The position numbers and the translations under genes are program-made. Positions 11,882 through 24,047 of a DNA stretch of 64,000 bases are shown here, piece after piece. The stretch is from Pegea sp. RAD2-039. Lineage: Eukaryota; Chordata; Thaliacea; Salpida; Salpidae. The stretch spans positions 169,007 through 233,006 of the forward strand of contig JAQGEQ010000245.1 in NCBI GenBank assembly GCA_034620365.1, written 5' to 3'. The notes beneath the pieces are model-generated. The model was not told where the DNA came from, ran no database searches, and was given only the letters and a program-made list of their open reading frames with translations. Position 1 is the stretch's first letter, and the number at the start of each line of letters is the position of its first letter.

Positions 11882-12366
11882 AGTATAGCGTCGATATACT
11901 ACTGGCTATGATTAGAATGAAACTGTTTTAACTTTCTATTTGAACCTTATAAATTTTCTTCCGACATATTTTTCGTTACACAAAATTTCAAATTAGCAAA
12001 TGAAGCAACTCAAATTATTATTTTTCAGTTAAAAACATTAATTTCATAACAAAGAGAGATTTTTAATTTGCAATTGCAAATTTACGTTACAATATTTTTA
12101 GATTTACAGTTTAAGTTTGAAATAATTTTGTACATGTAGTTTCATCCTCGTTTGTTGTGTAAATTTTCTAATATAAAGCATTTTTGATTTATTTTATTGA
12201 AAGAAGTTAAAATAACACAGAATGGATATAACGATATTGTATTAAAATTAAACTTTAACTAATAACTATTGATAAGAAGAACAAACTAAACTGATACCTT
12301 CTTTAATGGCACTAATCAAAAATAGAAGAAAGTTACACTTTAAACTGGTTAATTACTATAACCAAA

Positions 12367-12819
12367 TTTCAAGTGGTTGTTGTTGGTTGCCAATGGTTGT
12401 TACTGGCTGCTAGTGATTGTTGCTAGGTGCTGGTGATTTCTGCTGGTTGGTAGTGGTTTTTGCTGATTTCTAATGATTGTTGCTGGTTGCTAGAGGTTGT
12501 TGCTGGCTGCTACTGGTTGTTGCTGGGTGGTAGGTGTTGTTGCTGGTTGATAATAGTTGTTGCTGGCTGCTAGTGGTTGTTGCTGGGTGATATTAGTTGT
12601 TGCTGGCTGCTACTGGTTGTTGCTGGCTGCTACTGGTTGTTGCTGGCTGCTACTGGTTGTTGCTGGGTGGTATTACATGTTGCTGGCTGCTAATGGTATT
12701 TGCTGGTGACTAATGGTTGTTCCTGGTGGTAGTGGGTGTTGCTGGTTTCTAATGGTTGTTGCTGGGTGTTAGTGGTTGTTGCTGCTTCAAGTTGTTGTTG
12801 CTGGTTGCTAGTGGCTCTT
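12367..12819. repeat. Minisatellite, ~20-bp unit, left arm
   Basis: About 22 imperfect units of TGGTTGTTGCTGGCTGCTAC and variants, just 3' of RPB9 on the minus strand. GT-rich on the plus strand and much less AT-rich than the surroundings. Open frames across it are by-products of the 20-bp period. Confidence 0.9.
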
Positions 12820-12955
12820 GATAGCAAAATACTGATGTTGAAAAGTTTTTTAATAAAAAAAAGAAGTATTCATTCTGTCAACATATCGTTTTCTGCCACC
12901 AAGACGCGAATTGAAAGCAAAAAGAAGCAGATGGCGCCATGGAATAGAATCATCA

Positions 12956-14065
12956 TTAAGTCCAACGATGACCACAAGAGGAGTTTGTACAAACAAAGTA
13001 CAACTTCATTCCTATCTTCTCTCTAGCTGATTCAGACTGAAAGAACACTGCTTCTCTATGGTGACACCTAGTGGCAAAAATGAGTGTTGAAGAAATTAGA
13101 GAGTTGATGACTTACTTGGGGCAAGGATTATGCTTTGTTCTAGGCAAGGTTGGATCCTGGGCTACATCAGGATTGATTTCAGACAATTCATCAACCTCAT
13201 GTACAACTTTGTTGACATAAACACAAGGATTGTCTGCCTTGATTTGAAAACTACAATTGCGACACTAAAAAGAAAAAATTTGTAAAAAATGTTCATTGTA
13301 ACTATTTCAATTTTCAACCAGCTTTAAAAATGAATAACTCACAGCATACAGCAGCTCTTTTTTTATTTTATCTTCTTTTGGATACAGCATGTTATTACCA
13401 AAAACACAAATATTTCAGTGAATAATAAAATTCAAAAAATGTCACTGAAAACATAAACTTGCAAACAATTTTGAAACAGTAGATAAGAAAACAAAAATTT
13501 TGTTTTGTTAATTAGTTTAGTATAAATGATATTTTTAAAACATGTTTACTGAAAAAGGATTTTTATTTGATTTTCAAACGAATGAAACAAAATTGCATAT
13601 TGGAAAATAAAGATAAAATAAAAAAGAAAATAATGTAGAAAAGAATATTTTATATTTCTATTTCCTACTCTTTAGCTATGGTAAATTTTAAAAAAATAAA
13701 ATTAAAAAATAATCTTTAAAAAAAACTAGAATAAAAAATATATTTTAAATTAAATTTACTGAAACACGAATTAATAATTTTAATTGACTTTTTTTATTAT
13801 TATTTAATACTAATTATTATCATAAAATAATGAGAAAAATTATTACCAATTTTGATCTTGAATGGTCTTTTTATGTTATAGCAAACTTTTCAAGATAAAT
13901 AAAAAAATTGGAGTTAAGATAAAGCAAAAGGATTAATAAAATGGTAAGTACTTTATGTAGATATATTTTTTAATAAATTAAAGTACTAAAAAACTAATAA
14001 AACAACTTTTACCATTCTGGACAGAAATTTATTCCAATAAAACTAGGCCCTTTGCTTGAGCTCAT
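12956..14065 (-). CDS. POLR2I/RPB9: RNA polymerase II subunit RPB9 (left-arm copy), four exons
   Basis: Small zinc-ribbon subunit of RNA polymerase II, acting in the nucleus in elongation, start-site choice and proofreading. Exons: 14013-14065, 13343-13397, 13116-13264, 12956-13067; total 122 aa, against about 125 in vertebrates. The protein starts [15 protein letters not shown]. Seen: first zinc ribbon C15-P-E-C18 and C37-R-N-C40, the family stretch [10 protein letters not shown], the linker with VHEVDEL and DPTLPRT, second ribbon C84-P-K-C87 and C112/C117, ending CGHRWT. Exon phases agree throughout. Introns 2 (78 bp) and 3 (48 bp) are GT-AG. Intron 1 (615 bp) starts GTAAAAG but ends TTTTTGG, so its acceptor is GG where the right-arm copy has AG. 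A TTTCATTAG acceptor lies 8 bases upstream of the ATG. The family call is firm from the protein. Whether this copy is expressed depends on the GG acceptor; a third functional copy may exist elsewhere. Confidence 0.9.
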
Positions 14066-14505
14066 TTTTTCCACTAATGAAATAAAATCAGCAAATAAAA
14101 GATGTAGTTAAAAAGCTACAACAAATTGTAATTCATTATTGCTTTCGATAAGTTTAACATTCAGCATTCAAAATATAAATGAAAGCATTTTTTCTTCTTC
14201 ATTAGAAAACCATAGAACTGTAAATTGTTTGATTGTAGTTAATATTAAATACAAAAACAAATCTAAATATTTTGAAAAACTAAAAGTTACAATTTCAAAG
14301 TAAAATAGATTTATACACAAAGTAGCTCATAGCAGCTCACGCCAAACACAACTATAAAAAACTGTTGTATAAAGACAAAAATGATCAAAAAATCCCTCTT
14401 TCTTTCACTATCCTTTATTTTATCTTGCTATAAGTAACTAACATCACTGCATTCTTCTTTTGTCTTTATAAAGATAAAAATGATTAATCAATTTGATCTA
14501 AATTT

Positions 14506-14770
14506 TTAATCAAATAGTTGATCATGTTCTTCAGGTACATAAGCTTCACCATAAGACCATACACACTTGCCATTAAGGAAATTTAATGCAACTTGCCAAC
14601 ATTGGTTTATAGAATCTTCCATGTCATGAGACTGAGCTACTAAAACTGAAGTCTTGTCAACTTTCTGTCTATTCTTGAGAGGTGATAAAGCTAATCCAAA
14701 ATATTCACAATTATCAAACCATTCAAGCATGATAGGAGGTTTTACATCTAAAGATTTTATTTTAGCTTTT
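14506..14770 (-). pseudogene. Degenerate left-arm copy of the 90-aa ORF
   Basis: Inverted duplicate of the ORF at 26743-27015. The acceptor-like AACTAG is kept (AG at 14771-14772), but the start ATG has become ATA at 14758-14760. The C-terminus is cut by TAA five codons early (QLFD-stop against QLFNERFRPN). In between, the frame is open and carries the same motifs (PPIMLEW, CEYFGLALSPL, GKCVWS, AYVPEEHD). If this is an internal or terminal exon rather than a whole ORF, the start loss is irrelevant and only the early stop counts. Confidence 0.55.
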
Positions 14771-15692
14771 CTAGTTATGAAAAAAATTATAATTAGAAGC
14801 ATGAAAACTTTGAAAGTTGCATAAGCCTTCAAGTGTTTAAATATTAGTATTACTGCTTAATAAGGCTTCATTGAAGTCAAAAAACATACATTAACCAGTC
14901 TAAAACAAACAAAAAATAATCTTCGACATATAATACTATTTCTTGAAATTACAACAATAAATTTTAATAAGCATTTAAACCTGAAAAAATCAAAAGCACA
15001 ACAATCTCAAAAAAACAGTTTCGTTATTTTAAAGACCCGGTTAGTGCCATTTTATTTATAAAAAATCCTAATTTATTGTTGCTGGTTTGTAATTAGACGC
15101 AAAGATTTAGAAATATATTATCGAATAATGCAGAAAATGATTATCAAATACTTACTTTTGGCAGGATGAATTCAAAGTGCTGAAAATAAAAAGATAATTC
15201 TTGGAAACAGTACATAATGTAATATTTAGGTGTTTAATTCAATTTAAAACTTTAACCTTAACCAATTATTCACTGCTGTGCTATAATTTCCATTTTTTTT
15301 TTTTGTAGTTGTTTTAAATACTGTTTTTGACACGATACTTTATTAAACTTAAATTGCTGCGTCTGCAAATAAGTAGGATTATCTCTAGATTAAAGATAAT
15401 TTAGTTAAAAAGATTTACAGCTTAAACATCGTTTATTTAATTACCAAATGACAACATAGGATAAAATATTTAGAAAATTAGCATTTTGATAACAAAGAAA
15501 AGTTCACAAATTAAGAACTTTCAAGATGACTCTGATCAATCGATTCTTGAATACTAACGTTAAAAGCAATTTGATTCTTTTTATTTTTACCCTTTTCTGA
15601 GATTTCTAAGACCAAAAAACATCTGAATCACCAAAATATTTATCCTTATTCTGAAATTTTCCCTTTATAGCTATATTTTTATTCAAATCAGC

Positions 15693-16273
15693 TTAATTAT
15701 CTATTTTATCAAAAGAATCATTATTTTCTTCAGGTTTGCTGTCATCTGGTTTTTCATAATTCCTGTTTACAATTGTACCATAACTTTCAGTAACATTTGA
15801 ATGAAGTGGAATCATTTGAAGTACATTGTCATTAGTAGCTGAACTTTGAAAAGCGGTTTGAAAACATTTTCGAAAGATCATCACAATTAAATCCTCCACC
15901 AGCTACGTTAACCAGATTAAGTTTTTTTCTCATACCGCACAATCAGTACATGGAACAATCTGCCATCAGAGATTGTCATGTCAAAATCACTTATGCTGTT
16001 CAAGAAAAAGCTGAATTGTTATAATATCGCCAACATTGCCATTTCTAAACTGTGAATCTTTCTCTTTTACAATACTATGATTCTGTGCAATTCTTCATTG
16101 TCATATGCTTTTTCGTTTACACGTCAAATAGATCCAATTTGTGAGAATGTGTGTTAGCGAGAGATGCTCTTTAGGCACCCTCCTTCACATTTATTGTAAT
16201 AAATAAATAAATAACAAAGAAAATCTACCAACAACTCTAGAGGAATAATAAAACAAAACTTATGATCTGACAT
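15693..16273 (-). pseudogene. Left-arm copy of the 87-aa membrane ORF, split by a LINE fragment
   Basis: The start ATG is at 16271-16273 and the first 19 codons or so (MSDHKFCFI, LVDFLCYL) are readable down to about 16213. A 320-bp LINE fragment (15893-16212) then interrupts the frame, which resumes (IVMIFRKCF) and runs to the TAA at 15693. Removing the insert restores the sequence seen at 25473-25736, so the ORF predates the insertion. Confidence 0.7.
15893..16212 (+). mobile_element. 5'-truncated LINE (CR1/L2-like) insertion, RT C-terminus plus 3' tail
   Basis: The plus strand encodes the typical C-terminal end of a LINE ORF2: FFSYRTISTWNNLPSEIV followed by FKKKLN, ending TGA at 16053-16055. 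The stretch just upstream (SYVNQIKF) is in another frame, and the shift is explained by one extra T in the run at 15922-15928. The insert ends in an AT-rich 3' UTR and a (TAAA)n tail, as expected for target-primed insertion. The right arm keeps the empty site (AATTAAATAACAAAG in the same orientation), and TAAAT is repeated on both sides here as a probable target-site duplication. The insertion therefore happened after the inverted duplication, or in one arm only. Confidence 0.85.
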
Positions 16274-17639
16274 CTCACAACCTTTCTTTCATCCAACAGT
16301 TTCTGATCTCAATAAGTTTGATGGTAGTCTGTCAATTGTAGTCTTTTTGAAGTTTATCTAATCCAAACAGCTGTGAGGAATTTGAAGTGAGACAATGTCT
16401 TTTAAAGCTAAAGTTTTATATAGTTTCTAAATTATATGCTCATTGCAAAAGCAGCTTTGTTTAGAATTTAAACTGTTTTGAAGAGCTTTTTAGCAGTTTG
16501 TAATGATTAAAAAGAAAAATATTGAGCTTTGTAATTGCTGTAATGCTCTAACCTTAACTTTATAATAAATTATTGAAAACAAGTATAATATGATTTTTCA
16601 ATACTTTAGATATGAACTAAACTCCACATTATTATTTTGAAAATTCATGTTTCAATTTAAATATATAAATTTTTAAAGGTTGGTGTTTAGTGATTAAACA
16701 GTTGTTACAACTTGGCAAAATAAATCGTTAGTTTGCTGATTTTATAAACAATTTATAGAATATTTTTTTGAAATGTTGTCAAATTCTTGGAAGTTTTTAG
16801 AGAGATCATAATATATTAAACTGGTATTGGAATCTTTTTCGAACACCAAAATTAGAATACTACAATTCTACCAAGTAGTGCAAAAATTTTAACATATGGT
16901 TACTTCTATAGCATCTGTTTTCTTAACCAGCCTGCGTTGACCAGAAAGTTTTTTTAAATCTTCATCTAAAGATAACTTTCATATTTCATTAGGAAGCTAC
17001 AATGCTGGTGATTTTTGTTTTGCTTTAAAAGATAACTTTATCACTTCAAAAATAACACATTAAAGAAAAATTCTCTATTTTTAGAACATTTACACAAGTT
17101 TCGAACAGATTAACCACAGTTACAAATAATTATTCAAACTTGTAATGTTTATCCTTAATTACTGAGCTAACAAACTATTTGGTTAGGTTTTCCTAATTTT
17201 TCAGGGAATTCTTTTTTGTAAACAGTAATTCTGACAATATTAAAATTAAAAAACTAAAGTTTAAAACAATACTAAAATTGATAAGTATCAAATATTAGAG
17301 AGTTTAAACTAATTTATTTTTTGGAAAAAATATACCGAGCTGACTATCTAATTGAGTATATAGAAACATAAATTTTTATTATTAATAAATATAATTATCT
17401 ATTTAATAAAAACTATTTGTTGGACGGTGGTTTAAAAAATATATAAACAGTCTCAAAATAAAATAAATTAAAAGTATATTTATGTACAATAGTATAATTT
17501 GAATACAATTGTTGATTTGTTTATAGCAGATGATTTTTAAAATCTAAAAAAAAATATTTTTTTCATTTTAATCAAAAATTTTAAATTTAAATATTTGAAG
17601 TCAAATAAATAAACAGGCAAATTAATATTATTAAATGAA

Positions 17640-19130
17640 ACAATCAATCAGTCTTAGGTTTAAAAGTTTGCTGTTATCAGTTAGTTGTACTTGTTAGATT
17701 ATTCTATCGACAAATGGTCGATATCAAAAATTAGGATTTTGTAAAATAACTTTTGGTTACTTATACTAAAGGAACATTTCTTGATATAAATAATCTACAC
17801 ATCTAGTATTTGTCAGGAAAAAGTGAATTTTTGAAAATTTTTATTTCATTTTAAAAGTTTGATTTATTTAAAACTTTGATACAAATTTTATTTTTATTAC
17901 TATCAATCATGTAGTGAAGGTATTTCCTTTTTCTAAGTGCATACAATATTTTAGTTTTAATCTGTTTAATGATTTTTGAAAACTAAAACTAATACAAATA
18001 CTTTTTATATAAAGCTAATTGTATAAGTATGAATAAACCTTGTATGAATGTTAATAAACAATGTTTTGTAAACTCAAAGTCACTGAGCAACACTATTTGT
18101 CTGACAGATAGGAGGTTACAATGTTTTAAGTTTCTAAAAAATAAACCTAAAACGTATATAATGACATCCTGTGACTGAAAAATAAATATTAAAATGAAAT
18201 TACAATTTTAGAAAGGTTCAAATAAAAGTTTATTGCAACTAACAGTTGTTACAAATAAATATCTTGAAACTGTATGTTAAAATCTATCAATAGTTCTGAA
18301 ATTTCAAGATCATTATAATTTCAACAAGTTTATTATAATTACCTTCGGCGTTGTAAAATGCTCAAATGCTTCTGTCGAAAGAGGTAAACAAACATAAACA
18401 GAAATTGTTCGTTTTATGACAATTTTATTAATCGAAGTTTATGCCAAGAAGCAAACCACCAATGTTTAAGAATTAAAAAAATACAAAAATATTTACAAAA
18501 AAGTGGGAAATTTTTGCACAGAGTTGTAACAAAATTCATGATAGATATTTACATCAGAACTGAATTCCAAGAAAAGCTTCTAGTCTTCAATAGCCTGGTG
18601 ATTCCAATAATGACGTTGACCTTAAAGATTGCTAGCTAGAGATTAAATGAAAACGTTTAAAAAGGATAATAAGAAAAAGTTAACAAAGAGATAAAAAACT
18701 ATATACTTCTGCAAAATATTTTACGTACAACAAAGCAAAACGAAAGCTTAAACAGCAGTTAAATAAAGATCCTTACAATATTATTTTCAATTTTTATTCG
18801 GAGATACATTGTTAAACTGAAACTCTTTTAGTCAAAATTCCAAAATACAATTAACCAAATCTAAATTAAAACCATACCTTTAACGATTTATACTAGTATT
18901 GAAAATATACTTTGATAATAATAGTCTATTAAAATTAATAATAATAATAGTTGAAAATCAGATTTTGTACTGATAATAGAATAATGTTTACAAATTTCAA
19001 CAAAGTTTAAAAATAAACCTTGAAATTCAAGTTATTCAATATCAATTACAAAAACATAGCCTGAAGCAATACAAAGGTTTCAAAATTATATATCATCAGC
19101 GACATCTAGCGACATCTAGCGTTAACTTGT
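17640..19130 (+). repeat. Long inverted-repeat copy 1 (box element)
   Basis: Pairs with 34330-35790 in reverse. Contains hairpin ATCGACAAATGGTCGAT (17706-17722), CTAGTATTTGTCAGG (about 17803), CACTGAGCAACACTATTTG (about 18082), GACATCCTGTGACTG (about 18162), the TTTCGGCGTTGTAAAA module and a GACGTC-type block at its end (19044-19122). Confidence 0.8.
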
Positions 19131-20379
19131 TCAACTATAAATACGAAAACCAAAAATGTTTTATTAGCGTTTTAAAATTTTATAAGGAAAAAATGGTTAC
19201 TTACGCAAAACAATCAATTTTTCTTAAGTTTAACGTAGTATATGAGGTGAAATTTAATATTTTCTTTAAACTACTTAGGTATAATAGTAAACAATCAATG
19301 TTTTCGAAAACCACGAATTTATAGTTATTTTAATAATCACAAAAAAAGGAAAAACATTCTGCTGTCATATGAGAGTGGCTTCAGTGGAAAACTGTTTAAA
19401 CTGATTTGTTATTTGAATAAATAATTTAGTTTCAAAATTGAATTTTTAAACAATTGAACTTCTCCAGCTATCAATACTCAAATTATTTAGTTTTAAATTT
19501 CTATTTATCATACAATATCTACAAAACAAAGAAAATTTTTTTGAATTTTTACAGCTGGTTAGTAAGGTTTAGAAAACTCTTGTTTTTTTTTAAACTAAAA
19601 TTCTGTTTCTTTGTGATAAATTCGAAAGACAAAAATAATTTAAAATTGAGAATGATAGTATGAGATGGGTTATTTAGAAAAAAGGTTATTACAAAACATT
19701 TAAAACCAATTTTAAAAATATATCTGACAATAATCATCCAAATAATTGGTTACTTTAGTAAAATGAAATCTTTTGCTTATAATCCCAAATTAGTTTTTAT
19801 CAAAATTTCACAAAATATCATGATTATGAAATCTTGAGAATGACAAAGTTGCAGTTAGATGTTTTTTGCTTAAATTGACAACACAAAAAGTTATTTTCTT
19901 AAAAATTGTTCATCATTTCTGCTTCAACTTTCTTGCTGTGCGAGTCATTTAACAACAACAGTAAGAAGTTATGATATTATTATCCACGTCAACTTGTTCG
20001 AATTTGTATCTTAACAATGGGTTTCTTTAATAAACATTTTGAAATCGACAACTTGTCGATGATCTAATATTCAACTTGAAGTTATGAGTAATCTCATTGA
20101 TTAAAATCCTATAGAAAGCTAAACTAAAATTACTTTATTAAAAAATAGATTAAAAAAGATTTTATCCAAACACTTGCAAGAACACTTTTCAATTTTAATT
20201 TTTTATTCTTATCATTAGTTATTAGTAATAATTTTATTAGAATAGAGTTATTTGGTTATGTCCATTCTTTGTTTTTTTTAAAATCTTTGAATAAAAATTT
20301 GTAATTGTAAAGCAAATTCAAAAGCTTATTTTGTTGTTAAATTTAGTTTTTAATGCAAAAAATATTTTGAGTTGCTACA

Positions 20380-21510
20380 TTTGCTAATTTGAAATTTTGT
20401 TAAACGAAAAATATGTCGGAAGAAAATTTATAAGTTTCAAATAGAAAGTTGAAAACAGTTTCATTCAAATCATAACAAGTAGTATATCGACGCTATATAC
20501 TTAAAATAAAAACAAATCTGAAAAACAAAATCAGTGAACCGGAACTTTTTCAGTTTCATATGAAGTTTGATTCGATTTGATAAATAAAATATGAGATGAA
20601 AATAAAACATTTGGCTTAAAAACTAATCTAGCCAAGAAGTTTCTGAACTATCTAAAATTGAAATCACATCAAAACTAGTAAATCAAACTTCTTATTAAAA
20701 TGGCAGAATTAAAAACTTTAAGTTTCACCTCTGTATGTAATAGAGATTAATTTTTAAAATATTTGAGAGGATGCAATTGTAATGAAGTTTAAAAATAAAA
20801 CTATTTTAAAGACATTCTAGTGTTTCAACTATAAGTAAATAGAACAATAAGAACAATTTTCTTTTAAAAAGAATAATTTTTTAGAAATCTTCTAGATTTT
20901 GATGTCTAAAAAAACAAATAATAATAAAAATCAAATTAAGATAAATTTAATTTTCTGTTTCAAATTTTAAATATTTTTAGCAAACATTATTATTTACTAT
21001 TTTATTTTCATGCAAATTAAGTATCAGTAATGTTGTTTTACAAAAAATATTTTTCAATGTTTTTCAATAATGATAATATTATGAAAAAAAAGAAATAAAC
21101 AAAATAAATAAAATTATTAAGAAATAAAAACAGTAGCTGTTATTAGCAAACTTAAACTTAAAATTATATAATTATTAAAATTTCATAAAAACAAAGAATT
21201 TTTTTGTAAACATTCCAAATTTTTTTTCATGTTTTGTTTTTCTATTTTAATAGTTTTCCGACAATAAATTTACTTCAAAATATTTCACTTTCAAATTTCT
21301 AGCTTTAGATAAATCTCAGTTTTCAATAAAATTTACTTTTAAGGAAATTTTAGAATAAAAATTAATATTTTTATTTTTAACAACTACTTTTTATTAGCAG
21401 ATAAAATTATTCTAATTTTGTTAAATTAAAACTAACAAAAAAGGAGGAAAAGTAATTTATGAACTTTATTTGAGTTAGCTATAGTTTTGAATACTATTAA
21501 ATCTATTTTC
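20380..21510 (-). repeat. Repeat AE, inverted copy, uninterrupted
   Basis: Reverse complement of about 10640-12010 without the 222-bp insert; the junction reads TATACTTAAAATAAAAAC where copy 10300-12010 is split. Confidence 0.8.
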
Positions 21511-21629
21511 TAAAAGATTATGAAAGAAATTATTTTGGTTTATTCTTTAAACTTGACATAAGAAGATTAAAATTATTCAAATAAAAAATTATAATAAAAT
21601 ATATTTTATATATGCTTATAATTTGTGTT

Positions 21630-22340
21630 ACCAAATTACTATTGATACTAAACATATAAATTCACATTTAATGGCAAAAATATTTTCTTTTAGATTGCAA
21701 ATAAAAAGTGAACGTCAAAATGCTGAAAATATTCAAGAAGTGTAAATGAACAACTTTCACAGTTTTTTTTTTCTTCAAAAAGCTTTTGAAGTTTTTACTT
21801 ATGTTTAAACATGATTAAATGACAAAAATTGTTGAGTTTGAACATTAAATTAAAATCTTCAACTAATCAGATGAAGTTAAAAAGAGTTAAAATAATAACC
21901 TAAACATCTTGTGTAATTAGAACTAATTAAATAAAGATTATTGAAAACAACAAAAAATATATTAAAATAAAGCAAAATTGATTATTTTGGGTAAGTAAAA
22001 TTGTTTTTATAAAAATCATAAAAATCTAATTAAAGATTGTTGAGTTTATGTTTCTATAGTAGAAAAAGTCAACGCTGAAGACGTCGCTGAAGATAAATAA
22101 TTTTGAAATCCTTGCATTGCTTCAAGCTATGTTTTTATAGGTGATATTTGATAACTTGAATTTTAAGAAATACTTTTAAACTTTGTTGAAATTATGATAA
22201 TTATATTTAAATTGGAAACAAAACTAAATTAACAAGTAGTTTTTCGTATCAAACAAAATTAAAATTTTTATAGGAAATTATTTTTTTTATTTTAAATGTA
22301 AAGTAACTTTAAACTTTTTAACATACATTTTTATGTAATA
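21630..22340 (+). repeat. Direct repeat with 30220-31340
   Basis: Shares ATTCACATTTAATGGCAAAA, a long AATCAGATGAAG.. tract and the repeat D conserved block with 30220-31340. The latter has two extra segments (about 30268-30370 and 30436-30785), one of them the ubiquitin-like fragment. Confidence 0.7.
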
Positions 22341-23060
22341 AAAATCTATCAAACTATCTACTATTTTACTTTGGCAGATGCTGCCGATTAAGAACTTTTT
22401 TAATTTTCATTGTATTTGAGTTTATTTAAAAATAAGAAGGAATAATTTATCAAACTGATCAAATTGATCAAATTTAGAAAAATATTAAATAAGGTAATCA
22501 AAATTAGTAAAAGTAATTTGTTTTTATCTTTATTGTCAACATACAAAATTATTACTATGATTATAATTAATTCAAATTTATGAAATGAATTTTTGAAAAA
22601 TATTTTTTTTCCGGACAAATACTAGATAAAAAACATTTTTATATTGAAAAATAATCCTCGGTTTCATAGAATACGGCAATCAAATATTAATTTTTGACAT
22701 CAACCATATGTCGATAGATTAATCCAAAATTAAGAATTTATTCGAACAAACTTTCAAATTTAAAAGTGCTTTTATCGGAATTTATTGAATTTATCGGAGT
22801 AAATGCCTTATCAAATGAAATTTTCAAGTTATTTAATTGTGACAATTGTTTTAACAGCTTTCTTTTTGGAAATCATTTTTTTGCTTTGTTAATGATTTTC
22901 ACTATGATTTTTAATAACTTCTTTGCTATTAAGATAATGAAATTTTTATTATCAAATTTACAACAAATTTAGTAAAATATTAAATGTATAAATATGATTT
23001 TTGTCTTTAGTAAAAAAAACAACTAAAAATACAATTTTTAGTTGTAACCCTAACCTCATA
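22045..23060 (-). repeat. Repeat D, inverted copy
   Basis: Reverse complement of about 4480-5460 with high identity, including hairpin (22699-22715), GGCAGATGCTGCC and the GACGTCGCTGAAG block at about 22070-22135. The small ORFs on both strands are by-products. Confidence 0.8.
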
Positions 23061-23858
23061 TACTCATACAATTAACTTTATATAAAAAGTTTTTATAATA
23101 GTTATAGTTTTAAAAAAATCTTTAAACAGTTTAAAACTAAAATTTATCATCTACTAAGAAGAAGGAAATACTTTCTCTGTAAGATTGATAGTAAAAGAAA
23201 TTAACAATTTTTCGAAATTGAAAAGTTTTCGATTAATTGGATATTTATTTTCAGATATATTTTTAAGGTTGATTTTAAATATTTTCTATTAATTTTTTCT
23301 TAAAATGATTCATATAATAATTATTAATGGCAATTTAAAGTTTTTTTCATCTGATTTTCTAACAACAAAACAAAATTGTAGTTTAAAATGTAATGAAAAT
23401 TTGTTGGAAATTTTACTGTTCATTTTCAAACAGTCAAAAACTCTACATCGTTTTGTTGATATTTTAGCAAAAGTACAAGTTTAGAAAATTATAATTTTAG
23501 TTTTGTTAGCGAAATAAGTTTACCTGATTAACAAGTCAAATTCGAAATTTAAATAGTTATTTAAAAAAAATAAATTTAAACAAATTTTCACTGAATGACA
23601 CTCTCGGTTGAAAACAAAATGTTATTTCTTGTATTGTAATAATTAATATAAATATAAATTCATCTTTTCGATAATATATATTAGTTGGTTTGTATTTTAA
23701 GTAGTTTTGAAAAAAGACAGCAACAAAAATAAAACAGTGAAACTTACTTTAGCAATAATTAATAGGTCACCGTACAATGTCTAGTATAACAAATGATGTC
23801 ATAAAGTAAAAGTAAGCAACAAGTAAAAAAAATTGAGAAATTTTTCAAATTCTACTAG

Positions 23859-24047
23859 TCATCAAAAGTTTATGTTTTATGTGCGCTGTTCGCAAGATAT
23901 CTATCTTTTTCGAATCGTCCTGGTAAATAGTTCAAATAACTTCTTAAATTAAATTTTTGTACTCATTTGATGTTATTCCTAATGCACCAACCACAACTAG
24001 AAGTGTTTGATATTCATTTTCCACATTCTTCGGAAACTCACAACGAA
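23859..24047 (-). pseudogene. Reverse-transcriptase C-terminal fragment (non-LTR type)
   Basis: One minus-strand frame reads EFPKNVENEYQTLL, VVVGALGITSNEYKNLI, then two stops, then DSKKIDILRTAH. The VVVGALG block followed about 35 residues later by a K.ILRTAH block matches a well-known arrangement at the C-terminal end of reverse transcriptases abundant in invertebrate and cnidarian genomes. Two in-frame TAA/TGA codons make it a dead fragment. Base composition is visibly less AT-rich than the flanks. No catalytic YxDD region remains nearby. Confidence 0.7.

Larger units (their letters stand above)
10300..12010 (+). repeat. Repeat AE, full copy with an insertion
   Basis: Longest copy: A head (10300-11105), E part (11110-12010) interrupted by the 222-bp insert at 11660-11881. 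Relatives: 20380-21510 (inverted), 38630-39650, 44405-45120 (E only), 6536-7340 (A only). Confidence 0.8.
11560..17312. repeat. Left arm of large inverted duplication
   Basis: Pairs in reverse complement with 24433-29690. Shared order from the inner end outward: a block beginning near ACTGAGCTAACAAACTATTTGG, the membrane ORF, the 90-aa ORF, RPB9, the minisatellite, and the end of repeat E. Arms are alignable almost throughout, with many substitutions and small indels. The left arm alone holds the LINE insert (15893-16212) and the 222-bp insert (11660-11881). Boundaries are estimated by eye to within tens of bases. Confidence 0.9.

Noticed and set aside
12736-13026. ORFs across the minisatellites (also 28608-28826)
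   Set aside because: Generated by the 20-bp period (CCWLLVVV-type repeats) running antisense into the RPB9 3' region.
19127-19737. Three overlapping 62-69-codon ORFs
   Set aside because: AT-rich low-complexity frames on both strands within repeats; no protein-like signature.
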